A stretch of DNA of 9,274 nucleotides from Actinomycetota bacterium (GTDB lineage Bacteria; Actinomycetota; Humimicrobiia; Humimicrobiales; Humimicrobiaceae): positions 1 through 9,274 of the forward strand of contig JAFGDA010000107.1 in assembly GCA_016932375.1 (NCBI GenBank). Reading direction: 5' to 3'. Shown piece after piece: positions 1-6,932 of the stretch. Each line of letters begins with the position of its first letter. Within the stretch, counting starts at the first letter, position 1. Made by a program: the position numbers and the translations under genes. A model generated the notes under the pieces. The model was not told where the DNA came from. It did no database searches and saw only the letters and a program-made list of their open reading frames with translations.

Positions 1-46
1 CACCATCAGTAAAAAACTATCAGCAAGAATTGATTGTCCGGCCATA

Positions 47-75
47 TTGCCAAACTGATTTATTGAAAATATAAT
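47..75 (+). promoter_or_regulatory. Sigma70-type promoter of the dehydrogenase gene
   Basis: TTGCCA at 47-52 (5 of 6 matches to the -35 consensus) is followed after exactly 17 bp by a perfect TATAAT at 70-75. Transcription would begin near 82, giving a leader of about 30 nt that contains the AGGAG ribosome binding site at 101-105, eight to nine bases before the ATG. This is the best-scoring promoter by eye in the window and suggests the dehydrogenase is its own transcription unit. Bases 1-46 show no recognisable gene end. Confidence 0.7.
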
Positions 76-111
76 AATTTGATAAATTTATTCAGCACAG
101 GAGCATAAAAA

Positions 112-1122
112 ATGAAGGCGGTAATATTCGAAAAACCAGACCAGTATAAAATTAAAGAAATCGAAATGCCTGTACCGGGTGATTCCGAAGTGCTTGTAAA
201 AAATAGCTATGCAGGTTTCTGCGGTACTGACCTCCACATACTCAAAGGTGAGTTTTTATCCACCTACCCCTTAATCCCCGGACATGAATTCAGCGGCATA
301 GTCCAGAAAACCGGCAGGAAGGTAAGTGGTTTTAAAAAAGATGATATGGTAGTTATTGACCCTAATATTTGCTGTAATAAATGCAGGTACTGCTCAATCA
401 ACCAGCAGAATTTTTGCGAAAACTTTGGTGGATACGGGGTCACGGTCAATGGCGGTTTTGCCCAGTATTCAGTTATATCTGAATCAAACCTGCACAGGAT
501 AGAAGGGATACCCCCTGAAGAAGCTGCCCTGCTTGAACCGCTGGCATGCGTTATTTACGGCCTTGACAGGATCAATATAAATTACGGTGAGACGGCACTG
601 CTTTTTGGTGCAGGGCCAATAGGGATAATTTTACTCCAGCTGCTGAATATAAGCGGTATATCCAGGGTTACCGTGGTGGACCTGAACGAAAAAAAACTGG
701 AAAATGCTAAAAAATTCGGGGCTTCCGGAACATTCGTAAACGATGCCTCACTGGACGATAACCTTAAAGCTGTATCAGGTCACGGGTTCGATATCCTTGT
801 TGATGCCACAGGTTCTGCCGCAGCAGGGGAACAAATTTTTAAATATGCTGATTTCAATGCAAGAGTGTTGCTATACGGAGTATGCCCGCCCGATAGCTTT
901 ATGAAGATAAGCCCTTTCAATATTTACCGTAAAAATCTATCCATATTTGCGGCTTTTTCCTACAACAGGACGATGACACGGGCAATAGACCTTGTAAAGA
1001 GCGGAAAGATAAAACTTGCCGAACTTATATCCCATAGATATAAGTTATCAGAATTCGATAAGGCTTTAAGGACAATTGAAACAGGCTCTTATTCAAAAGT
1101 AATATTTGACTGCCAGGGTTAG
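112..1122 (+). CDS. Zinc-dependent medium-chain alcohol/polyol dehydrogenase
   Basis: This 336-residue protein is a medium-chain dehydrogenase/reductase of the zinc-containing alcohol/sorbitol/threonine dehydrogenase group, oxidising a secondary alcohol or polyol with NAD(P) in the cytoplasm. The GroES-like N-terminal domain carries the catalytic zinc ligands Cys37 (in GFCGTD), His58 (in GHE) and Glu142 (in LEP). Cys88, Cys91, Cys94 and Cys102 form the structural zinc lobe in the usual CxxCxxCx7C spacing. The Rossmann domain has GAGPIG at 166-171, and Asp190 at the end of the second strand favours NAD over NADP. Length is typical of the family and nothing is missing. AGGAG lies just upstream of the ATG. 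It faces a convergent membrane gene and has no pathway partner in the window, so the substrate cannot be assigned; sorbitol, galactitol-phosphate or threonine dehydrogenases are all close relatives. The family is certain, the substrate unknown. Confidence 0.93.
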   Translation: MKAVIFEKPDQYKIKEIEMPVPGDSEVLVKNSYAGFCGTDLHILKGEFLSTYPLIPGHEFSGIVQKTGRKVSGFKKDDMVVIDPNICCNKCRYCSINQQNFCENFGGYGVTVNGGFAQYSVISESNLHRIEGIPPEEAALLEPLACVIYGLDRININYGETALLFGAGPIGIILLQLLNISGISRVTVVDLNEKKLENAKKFGASGTFVNDASLDDNLKAVSGHGFDILVDATGSAAAGEQIFKYADFNARVLLYGVCPPDSFMKISPFNIYRKNLSIFAAFSYNRTMTRAIDLVKSGKIKLAELISHRYKLSEFDKALRTIETGSYSKVIFDCQG

Positions 1123-1172
1123 GCGATCCCACCTTTTATTTTATAAACATGGAACCTGCACGTTAATTATTT

Positions 1173-1637
1173 TTACTGCTGCACAGGGGGTAAGACTTTC
1201 CTCTTTGCTATCAGGATAATACTCCCGATTATGCCGACCAGGATTGCTATTGGACATATAATTGTGGCAAGTATAAAGAATACGGGTTCATCACCCATAT
1301 TGCCCCAGAAGTTCTGCCCGAAAAGCTTTATAAAGAGGGCATATACAAGGTTATGAAGTATTGCGCTTAAGCCCATGCATATAGCCGCTGCACCTGTGAG
1401 TATGAAAAATGCCCTCGCAGCTTTCGTAAACCCGGACTTTGCAACAAGGATTATAAGTACAATCCCGAGAATGGATAACAGGATCCTGAAAGGGACAGCT
1501 ATAATAAATCCCATATAGGGAATCACAGCCGGAATTGCGTCAAGAAACATGCCGGCTGTCGTAATAATAAAAAGAGCAACTATTATCCAGAAAAACACAA
1601 GGCTGCAGATATATTTTTTATTCCCGGCTTCTTCCAT
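1173..1637 (-). CDS. Small four-helix membrane protein of unknown function
   Basis: I do not recognise a named family. The 154-residue protein is very hydrophobic, with four likely membrane helices near residues 10-32, 51-66, 74-100 and 117-143. It has a short charged N-terminus (MEEAGNKK) and ends in a basic tail (AKRKVLPPVQQ), consistent with a cytoplasmic C-terminus. A conserved-looking polar loop, FWGNMGDEP (about 110-118), precedes the last helix. A good Shine-Dalgarno sequence, AAGGGAG, lies seven bases before the ATG, which supports real translation. The gene is convergent with the dehydrogenase (50 bp between stops) and has its own upstream region with a 10-bp tandem repeat. No transporter, enzyme or sensor motif is visible. 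It could be an accessory membrane subunit or a stress-related protein, but nothing here decides that. Confidence 0.75.
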   Translation of the reverse strand: MEEAGNKKYICSLVFFWIIVALFIITTAGMFLDAIPAVIPYMGFIIAVPFRILLSILGIVLIILVAKSGFTKAARAFFILTGAAAICMGLSAILHNLVYALFIKLFGQNFWGNMGDEPVFFILATIICPIAILVGIIGSIILIAKRKVLPPVQQ

Positions 1638-1683
1638 CTAACATCTCCCTTTTAAATTAATTTATATGTTTTATACGTCTTTT

Positions 1684-1703
1684 TATGGCCTGTTATGGCC
1701 TGT
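1684..1703. repeat. Perfect 10-bp tandem repeat (TATGGCCTGT x2)
   Basis: Two exact copies of TATGGCCTGT lie head to tail at 1684-1693 and 1694-1703, with a partial third beginning TTATG just after. They sit 47-66 bp upstream of the start codon of the four-helix membrane gene (read on the minus strand as ACAGGCCATA twice). A 10-bp period is close to one helical turn, so two regulator subunits could bind the same DNA face. I could not place a convincing -35/-10 pair against it, so its role as an operator is only a suggestion. The surrounding 279-bp intergenic stretch (1638-1916) is AT-rich and shows no other gene. Confidence 0.5.
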
Positions 1704-1916
1704 TTATGTTTTAGCACAATTATTTTGACGTTTTTTAGATAAATAAGATTCCGGTTAGGGTATTTTTGCGATACTTATTATTTACCGGATGTGAAAGAAT
1801 CAATAAAATATTTTTTGCCAGACCAGGACATTCAATATTAAGACAAATTTATATCCATTACTATAGATTTGATAATATACAGGCCTGGTAATTTCAAGAT
1901 TTTTACTATTTTTTTA

Positions 1917-3104
1917 TTACATCCCGGCTATTTTCCTCCCAAATTCTATTGCTGCCTTCAGGGCGTCTTTATCCGGGTTCCATTGATTCCTGAAACCTTC
2001 GCTTGCAACTTCAAAGCCTGCATTTGCCATCAATTCATTTATTACTTTTACTGACTCTCCGCTCCAGCCGAAACACCCGAACGCTGCAGCTTTCTTGCCT
2101 TTGAATTTCAACTCTTTCAGGAGATGGATAAAACCGGCAACTGAATGCAATATGCTATTTGAAATAGTCGGCGAACCGATCACGGCTGTTTTTGATTTGA
2201 AGACCTCTGTGGCCAGGTCGTTCTCATCACTCTTTGAGAGATTGCAGACTTTAACGACAACATCTTTATCCGCCAACCCGATCCCCTCAGCTATTTTTTC
2301 AGCAAGGCTCTTTGTGCCGTTCCACATCGTATCGTAAACTATGGTAACCTGGTTTTCCTGGTAATCGTTTGACCATTGAGAGTATTTTTCAATTATCTGT
2401 GCCGGGTTTTCCCTCCAGACGACTCCATGGCTTGTTGCTATTATATCGATTGGTAAATTCAATTCAGTAACTTCCCCGAGTTTTTTCCTTAATACCGGGC
2501 TAAACGGAGTCAATATGTTTGCATAATACTTTATGGATTCATTAAAAAGATCGCACTGGTCCACCAGGTCATTAAACAATTTTTCTGTTGCCAGGTGCTG
2601 GCCAAATGCATCATTGCTGAAAAGTATGTTATCCCGGGTAAGATAAGTCGCCATGCTGTCCGGCCAGTGCAGCATCTTCATTTCAAGAAAAATGAGCTCT
2701 TTCCCGTTCCCGATATCAATTTTATCCCCGGTCTTTACAACTTTAAAATTCCAGTCCTGATGATACTGGCCTTTCAGGGATTTAACTGCATTTTCCGTGC
2801 AATAAACTGGTTTATCCGGAATGCGCCTCATCAGGGCGGGAAGCGCTCCGCTATGGTCGACTTCTCCGTGATTTGCAATAACAAAATCAATCTTATTTAG
2901 GCCAATTTCCCCATCCAGGTTTTTAACGAATTCCTCTGCAAAAGGTGCCCAGACCGTATCAATCAGTACGGTTTTTTCTTCCTGGATCAAATAAGAATTG
3001 TAGGTAGACCCTTTATGTGTTGAATATTCATAGCCATGAAACTTCTGGAGTTCCCAATCTACCTTGCCTACCCAGTACACATTGTTTTTGATGTGCTTTT
3101 TCAC
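1917..3104 (-). CDS. fprA: Flavodiiron protein (FprA-type A flavoprotein)
   Basis: A cytoplasmic flavodiiron protein that reduces O2 to water and/or NO to N2O, usually fed by rubredoxin, protecting anaerobes from oxygen or nitrosative stress. The metallo-beta-lactamase-like domain (about residues 1-245) has a complete di-iron site: H79-x-E81-x-D83-H84, His146 (MLHW), Asp165 (SNDAFG) and His226 (TSHGVVW). The flavodoxin-like domain (about 253-395) has the FMN phosphate loop YDTMWNGT at 257-264, SPTISNS at 311-317 and FGCFGWSGE near 342-350. The minimal two-domain form is shown: no C-terminal rubredoxin or flavin reductase domain. I start it at GTG 3104 (395 residues) because AAGGAG at 3115-3120 is ten bases upstream. 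An in-frame GTG at 3113 lies only one base from that Shine-Dalgarno and is unlikely. From memory the ligand numbers then match those of Desulfovibrio ROO. No rubredoxin gene is present in the window. Confidence 0.95.
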   Translation of the reverse strand: MKKHIKNNVYWVGKVDWELQKFHGYEYSTHKGSTYNSYLIQEEKTVLIDTVWAPFAEEFVKNLDGEIGLNKIDFVIANHGEVDHSGALPALMRRIPDKPVYCTENAVKSLKGQYHQDWNFKVVKTGDKIDIGNGKELIFLEMKMLHWPDSMATYLTRDNILFSNDAFGQHLATEKLFNDLVDQCDLFNESIKYYANILTPFSPVLRKKLGEVTELNLPIDIIATSHGVVWRENPAQIIEKYSQWSNDYQENQVTIVYDTMWNGTKSLAEKIAEGIGLADKDVVVKVCNLSKSDENDLATEVFKSKTAVIGSPTISNSILHSVAGFIHLLKELKFKGKKAAAFGCFGWSGESVKVINELMANAGFEVASEGFRNQWNPDKDALKAAIEFGRKIAGM

Positions 3105-3122
3105 TCTAATCACGCTCCTTTG

Positions 3123-3209
3123 TCATTTTTTTATCTTCCCGGTCAGCTGCTGCAGTATCCTCTCCCCTTCAATTATTCCGGGTTTACCATATAAAAGCAG
3201 CCTCAGCAT
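3123..3209 (-). CDS. Possible 28-codon leader ORF before fprA
   Basis: An ATG at 3209 opens 28 codons (MLRLLLYGKPGI... ending ...TGKIKK) and stops with TGA at 3123-3125, two bases before the AAGGAG that serves fprA. The stop therefore lies 18 bases ahead of the fprA start, close enough for translational coupling. Its own ribosome binding site is poor (GGGAAG, four bases before ATG). An in-frame TTG lies four codons upstream. I do not recognise the peptide. It may be chance; AT-rich intergenic DNA easily yields ORFs this short. Confidence 0.18.
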   Translation of the reverse strand: MLRLLLYGKPGIIEGERILQQLTGKIKK

Positions 3210-3243
3210 GTTGCTTCCCAATATACTAATATCTATACTTTAT

Positions 3244-3351
3244 TTACCATATTATGCTTTTATTTTCCATAGCTGATAGCATCCTCCGGAAATGGGCCAC
3301 AGTAATACCCGGGCCACCTCGCCAGGATGAATAATTTCCCAGTCTTTTCAT
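3244..3351 (-). CDS. Candidate 35-residue small protein with strong RBS
   Basis: ATG at 3351 opens a 35-codon frame (begins MKRLGNYSSWRGG, ends MENKSIIW) closed by TAA at 3244-3246. What makes it notable is the perfect AGGAGG at 3361-3366, nine bases upstream of the ATG, the strongest Shine-Dalgarno in the window. The peptide is basic in its first half (K2, R3, R11, R22, R23), with two tryptophans, no cysteine and no membrane helix, and matches no family I know. It lies between tRNA-Ser and the flavodiiron gene on the same strand, 139 bp before the fprA start, so it could be a small protein, a leader peptide of the fprA transcript, or the remnant start of a decayed gene. A ribosome binding site of this quality argues against pure noise, but conservation is unknown. 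Confidence 0.38.
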   Translation of the reverse strand: MKRLGNYSSWRGGPGITVAHFRRMLSAMENKSIIW

Positions 3352-3360
3352 TTAGCTTTT

Positions 3361-3532
3361 CCTCCTATGGTTTAATGATAATCAGTGACCTGATTCAAAA
3401 ATGACCTCCGGCTGCAGGACCTGTCCGGAAACAATGTGGCATAGACAGAATAATGGAGAAAATCCTATATGGAAATTTATCCGGACTCTGGCTCTCCTGG
3501 ATGATAGGTACAAAAATCAGAATTTTTAAGAC
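3361..3532. other. Intergenic stretch without a recognisable gene
   Basis: Apart from the AGGAGG at 3361-3366 that belongs to the 35-codon ORF, this stretch between that ORF and the 3' end of tRNA-Ser shows no coding frame I would support. It holds a short palindromic piece, GGACCTGTCC, at 3418-3427 flanked by CCGG on both sides, and an AT-only 6-bp hairpin at 3512-3527 just past the tRNA. A possible -35-like TTGAAT on the minus strand (3393-3398) has no acceptable -10 at the right distance. Confidence 0.5.
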
Positions 3533-3623
3533 TGGCGGAGAGGGAGGGATTTGAACCCCCGGAAGGAATAAATCCTTCAACGGTTTTCAAGACCGTCGCA
3601 TTCAGCCACTCTGCCACCTCTCC
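3533..3623 (-). tRNA. tRNA-Ser (anticodon UGA), CCA encoded
   Basis: A complete 91-nt class II tRNA. The acceptor stem GGAGAGG pairs with CCTCTCC, followed by discriminator G (the serine identity base) and an encoded CCA. The D arm has a 3-bp GCA/TGC stem. The anticodon arm is ACGGT-CTTGAAA-ACCGT with anticodon TGA at 3587-3589, reading UCA and other UCN serine codons. The long variable arm GAAGGA/TCCTTC with a 5-nt loop is typical of tRNA-Ser. The T arm is GGGGG-TTCAAAT-CCCTC with one G-U pair. It lies 95 bp downstream of serS on the same strand, behind its own TATAAT promoter. Confidence 0.97.
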
Positions 3624-3653
3624 GCAATACGGCCCACAAAACGGCAATGAGAA

Positions 3654-3681
3654 ATTATAGCATAAAATATCTATTTATGAA
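3654..3681 (-). promoter_or_regulatory. Promoter of tRNA-Ser
   Basis: On the minus strand, TTCATA (3676-3681, 4 of 6 to consensus) is followed after 16 bp by a perfect TATAAT (3654-3659) with an extended -10 TGC directly before it (3660-3662). Initiation near 3647 would leave a 5' leader of about 24 nt before the mature tRNA. The tRNA can thus be made independently of serS, although read-through from serS is possible since no strong terminator separates them. Confidence 0.6.
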
Positions 3682-3718
3682 GTTATAAATGCCGGCTTCT
3701 TGAGAACTACCCTGAAAA

Positions 3719-4984
3719 TCAGCGCTTTTTCTCTATCTTCCTCATCCCGCCTGCATATGGCCGGAGCACCTCAGGTACGGATATGCTGCCATCGCTTTCC
3801 TGGTAGTTTTCATATATTGCCAGGAGCGTGCGGCCCACTGCACAGGCAGTGCTGTTCATCGTATGCACGAAGAACCTGTTTTTGCCGTCCTTGAACTTAA
3901 TATTCAACCTTCTTGACTGGAAATCCGTATCATGGCTGCAGGAAGCAAGCTCACGGTAATTTTCCTGGCCGGGCAGCCACACTTCAAGATCATATTTTTT
4001 GGCATTGGGGGTACCTATATCCCCTGTACACATGTTCATGATCCTGTAATGGAATCCAAGGCCTTTCATTATTTCTTCAAGGGTACCCCTGAGCCTCTCA
4101 TATTCCTCCCAGGAATTATCCGGGCAGGCAAATATGAACATCTCCACCTTGTCAAACTGGTGGACCCTGAACATGCCTCCCATGTCCTTTCCGTATGAAC
4201 CGGCTTCCCTCCTGAAACAGGAAGAGAAGGCAGCATATTTAAGGGGCAGGCTTTCCTTTTCCAGGAATTCATTGCTGTGATATGCACACAGGGGTACTTC
4301 TGAAGTGCCGATCAGGAATAGGTCATCAAGTTCGGTCTTATAATATTGCGACCGTTCAACCGGAAAAAATCCTGTCCCGTACATGGCATTCTCTTTTACC
4401 ATCAGGGGAGGCAGCATGGGCGTAAAGCCCTTGCCGGTAAGTATATTAAAAACATACTGAACCAGCGCAAATTCAAGTATGACTGCTTCATTCTTTAAAA
4501 AAACAAACCTTGAGCCTGAGATTCTTGTGGCCCTTTCTTCATCGAGGATATCAAGGGAGGTTCCCAGCTCGATATGGTTTCTGGGTTGAAAATCAAATTC
4601 AGGCTTTTCAAGATTGTAGGAAACAACCACATTCCCGCTTTCATCGGGACCTATTGGTGTAGTTTCATGGGAAAGGTTCGGGTAGGCAGAAAAATGGTTA
4701 TTAAAATCCTTCTCAACTTTTTCGAGCCTTTCCTCAAATGTTTTAAGGTCCACATTTATGCTTTTCATTTCGCTTATAAGCTTTTCTTTTTCAGCCCCGG
4801 CAAGTCCGGGGATTACAAGAGAAGCTTCATTTTTCCTGGCCCTTAGCTGATCGACCTTATAAGTGAGCTCCCTTCTTTCACGGTCAAGTTCCATACCGGT
4901 GCCCACATCTATGTCAAGGCCCCTCTTATCCATCTCGGCCTTAAATATCTGCGGATTTTTCCTGAACAGTTCAAGGTCTATCAT
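3719..4984 (-). CDS. serS: Seryl-tRNA synthetase
   Basis: A class II aminoacyl-tRNA synthetase that charges tRNA-Ser (and tRNA-Sec where present) with serine in the cytoplasm. Residues about 30-100 form the long antiparallel coiled-coil arm that grips the long variable arm of tRNA-Ser. The catalytic core follows: the TSE serine-binding motif at 227-229, motif 2 with SCFRREAG at 255-262, and motif 3 with VGRTLLAIYENYQ at 383-395. The 421-residue length is normal. The frame is open upstream to an ATG at 5008, but I choose ATG 4984 because bacterial SerS proteins begin with a sequence like MIDLELFRKNP and an AGGA lies about five bases before it, whereas the 5008 ATG has no near Shine-Dalgarno. 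It starts 40 bp after pheA stops. The cognate tRNA-Ser(UGA) gene follows immediately downstream. Confidence 0.97.
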   Translation of the reverse strand: MIDLELFRKNPQIFKAEMDKRGLDIDVGTGMELDRERRELTYKVDQLRARKNEASLVIPGLAGAEKEKLISEMKSINVDLKTFEERLEKVEKDFNNHFSAYPNLSHETTPIGPDESGNVVVSYNLEKPEFDFQPRNHIELGTSLDILDEERATRISGSRFVFLKNEAVILEFALVQYVFNILTGKGFTPMLPPLMVKENAMYGTGFFPVERSQYYKTELDDLFLIGTSEVPLCAYHSNEFLEKESLPLKYAAFSSCFRREAGSYGKDMGGMFRVHQFDKVEMFIFACPDNSWEEYERLRGTLEEIMKGLGFHYRIMNMCTGDIGTPNAKKYDLEVWLPGQENYRELASCSHDTDFQSRRLNIKFKDGKNRFFVHTMNSTACAVGRTLLAIYENYQESDGSISVPEVLRPYAGGMRKIEKKR

Positions 4985-5024
4985 TTGTCCTGCCCCATCT
5001 TGTGTCATTTTTATGTGTTCAATT

Positions 5025-5888
5025 TTATATTTCCTGGTTTATTTCCACCCATTTTGGATAAGCCCCGAGTATTTTTACCATATAAGCTGTCTTCCTCAAG
5101 GTCTCTATTGCATCAAATATTTCCGGATCGTGGATATGACCATCAAGGTCTATCATAAAGACATAATCCCCAAGATTCTTTTTTGCCGGCCTGGATTCCA
5201 GTCTGGTAAGATTGATATTCCTTTCGGCAAACTCCTTAAGGATCCCAAACAGGCTCCCTGGCCTGTCCTGTTTCAGGAAACATACCATGGAAGTCTTGTC
5301 GGAACCAGTCCTTGGCTGTATGCTGTTCCCTATAAAAACAAAACGGGTTTTATTGTCTTTATTGTCTTCAATGTCTTTTTTTATTACATGCATTTTATAG
5401 ACATGTGCCGCTATTTCAGTCCCAATAGCTGCCACACCGGAATCTTCTTTATCAAGCATCTTAATGGCTTCGGCAGTACTGTTTGCAGCAATAATTTCAG
5501 CATTTTTAAAATGGGTGTTTATGAAATTCCTGCACTGTGCTGTCGCATGCGGATGTGAAACTATTTTCTTTATCTCTTCAAGTGCTGCCTTCTCTTTACC
5601 AATAAGGCTGTGCTTTATTGGTATGGTTATCTCCCGTATTATTTTGGCATCACTCTCAAAGGCCAGGATATCCAGGGTGATGTTTACGGATCCCTCAAGA
5701 GAATTCTCTATGGGAACCAGCCCTTCGTCCGTTTCACCCCGGTCCACTTTCTTTATAACCTCTTCTGTTGTAGCACAGGATAGTCTCTCTATCTCCTGCT
5801 CATTAATCCCGTTCTTTTCAATGTACTTATTAAGTGCCTCTTCGGTAAAGGTACCCGGAGGTCCGAGGTATGCAATTCTCCTTTTCAT
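5025..5888 (-). CDS. pheA: Prephenate dehydratase (monofunctional PheA, ACT-regulated)
   Basis: Converts prephenate to phenylpyruvate, the penultimate step of phenylalanine synthesis, in the cytoplasm. The dehydratase domain (about residues 1-190) opens with YLGPPGTFTEEA at 7-18, has VPIENSLEGSV near 58-68, and SHPHATAQC at 111-119. The catalytic TRF motif is at 181-183. The C-terminal ACT domain (about 199-280) has the phenylalanine-binding signatures GSLF at 211-214 and ESRP at 231-234, so feedback inhibition by phenylalanine is expected. At 287 residues it is the stand-alone form, with no fused chorismate mutase. Start is ATG 5888; the ribosome binding site is weak (AAAGA). It lies 68 bp after the M23 peptidase and 40 bp before serS, all on one strand. 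No aromatic-pathway partner is in the window, so a tRNA-Phe-dependent attenuator might be looked for, but I see none upstream. Confidence 0.96.
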   Translation of the reverse strand: MKRRIAYLGPPGTFTEEALNKYIEKNGINEQEIERLSCATTEEVIKKVDRGETDEGLVPIENSLEGSVNITLDILAFESDAKIIREITIPIKHSLIGKEKAALEEIKKIVSHPHATAQCRNFINTHFKNAEIIAANSTAEAIKMLDKEDSGVAAIGTEIAAHVYKMHVIKKDIEDNKDNKTRFVFIGNSIQPRTGSDKTSMVCFLKQDRPGSLFGILKEFAERNINLTRLESRPAKKNLGDYVFMIDLDGHIHDPEIFDAIETLRKTAYMVKILGAYPKWVEINQEI

Positions 5889-5956
5889 AATATAATCTTT
5901 AATGAAAATAAGTAATAAATAATAAAAACAAAGCTGAATGATTTTTGGCCGGCATA

Positions 5957-6901
5957 TTAAGGCATAAAATCCATTGGGTTTGTCGGGATTCCGTCCACAA
6001 GGACCTCGTAATGCAGGTGGGGGCCCGTACTGTTGCCTGTATTACCCATGGTGGCAATCTGCTGCCCTTTCTCAACCTCATCGCCGGTACTGACAAGCAT
6101 TTTGCTTAAATGCGCATAAACAGTAGTATATCCAAATCCATGATAGACAATTATCTTCCTTCCATAATTTCCGTGCCATCCATCAAATATCACTACCCCT
6201 GATGCAGCAGCGTATATGGGAGTGCCATTGTTGTTTGCTATGTCCAGCCCCTTATGCCGGTAACCCCATCTTCTTTCGTTAAACAGGGAAGTTATTTTCC
6301 CCCAGGTTGGCCATATACCAGGAGTATGGTCCATAAGGTATATATGGTCCTCCATATTCTGCTTATCCTCGGCAAGCACTGCTGACAGGCCGGGAGCCTT
6401 TTCAAGAAGCTCGTCCAGCAGGGCATCAATGTCATCGAGATCTTCCTCCTGGTCGCTGGTGTAGTAGTATATTTCGTTCGGGTCCTCTTCGGGTTCTATA
6501 TCGGCACTCAGGTCAGCTGTATATATAGTGACTTCCTGTTCATATCCGCCCTTACCGGTAATATCGCGTACCATCTTATCAAGTGATTCCACCTCTTTAA
6601 GGTAATTCTCGAGAATCCTGGTTTTTGTCTCAATTTCTTTTGTCTTTTTTTCAAGATTCACAAGTTCGACTTCCCTGTACTGGACTTTGTACTCAAGCCT
6701 CTGAAGCTCCGCAATTTTCTCGTCAAGCTTCTGGCGGGTAAGCACAAGGTTGGAAGCCAGTATGGCTCCGGAAGCAACCAGTATGATAAATACAACAAAA
6801 ACTGAGCGCAGGAAATTATAGCTGATCTTGAATCTTCTTATTCTGGAGCTTGCATCCGTAAAAATCAGTAAGTTTAAATGCTTTTGCTTTTTTTCTTCCA
6901 T
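5957..6901 (-). CDS. Membrane-anchored M23 (LytM-type) peptidase
   Basis: A cell-envelope protein with a C-terminal M23 metallo-endopeptidase domain that cleaves peptidoglycan cross-bridges or stems. From the ATG at 6901 (314 residues), a basic N-terminal segment precedes one membrane helix (about 32-51), then a coiled coil (about 54-112), a strongly acidic linker (about 134-167), and the M23 domain (about 212-312). All zinc/catalytic positions are present: His216 and Asp220 (HKGLD), His264 (AHLS) and His295/His297 (HLH). It should therefore be active, unlike degenerate EnvC/NlpD-type activators. An in-frame TTG at 6913 is an alternative start; neither has a clear Shine-Dalgarno, and the promoter position fits the ATG better. 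The coiled-coil/M23 layout resembles division- or growth-associated hydrolases. It is first of three same-strand genes ahead of pheA and serS. Confidence 0.92.
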   Translation of the reverse strand: MEEKKQKHLNLLIFTDASSRIRRFKISYNFLRSVFVVFIILVASGAILASNLVLTRQKLDEKIAELQRLEYKVQYREVELVNLEKKTKEIETKTRILENYLKEVESLDKMVRDITGKGGYEQEVTIYTADLSADIEPEEDPNEIYYYTSDQEEDLDDIDALLDELLEKAPGLSAVLAEDKQNMEDHIYLMDHTPGIWPTWGKITSLFNERRWGYRHKGLDIANNNGTPIYAAASGVVIFDGWHGNYGRKIIVYHGFGYTTVYAHLSKMLVSTGDEVEKGQQIATMGNTGNSTGPHLHYEVLVDGIPTNPMDFMP

Positions 6902-6932
6902 TAAAAACCGCAACCAGTAAAAATGATATATA

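Noticed and set aside
1822..1889. ACCAGG/CCTGGT inverted pair downstream of fprA
   Set aside because: Only six pairs separated by 56 bases, with no extension of the stem; expected by chance.
3294..3317. T-box-like or riboswitch-like GGTGGCCC segment before fprA
   Set aside because: The GTGGCCC heptamer occurs twice 17 bp apart, but there is no T-box core, no specifier loop and no anti-terminator; fprA is also not an amino-acid gene.
3370..3398. TTGAAT with TTAAAC as a promoter for the 35-codon ORF
   Set aside because: The -10 matches only 3 of 6 and transcription would begin inside the AGGAGG, leaving no ribosome binding site.
3512..3527. Hairpin AAAAAT/ATTTTT just after tRNA-Ser as a terminator
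   Set aside because: All six pairs are A-T and the loop is four bases; too weak to call an intrinsic terminator, although the tRNA must end somewhere near.
3395..3580. 61-codon minus-strand frame
   Set aside because: It overlaps the 3' part of the complete tRNA-Ser gene and has no recognisable product.
4985..5008. Upstream ATG 5008 as the serS start
   Set aside because: It would add eight residues not seen in SerS proteins and has no Shine-Dalgarno at a workable distance.
4863..5558. 231-codon open frame on the plus strand
   Set aside because: It runs antisense across the start of serS and most of pheA, both of which are certain by motif; its product shows no domain and it has no suitable ribosome binding site.
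5464..5895. 143-codon open frame on the plus strand
   Set aside because: Entirely antisense to pheA and low in complexity; a shadow of the real gene.
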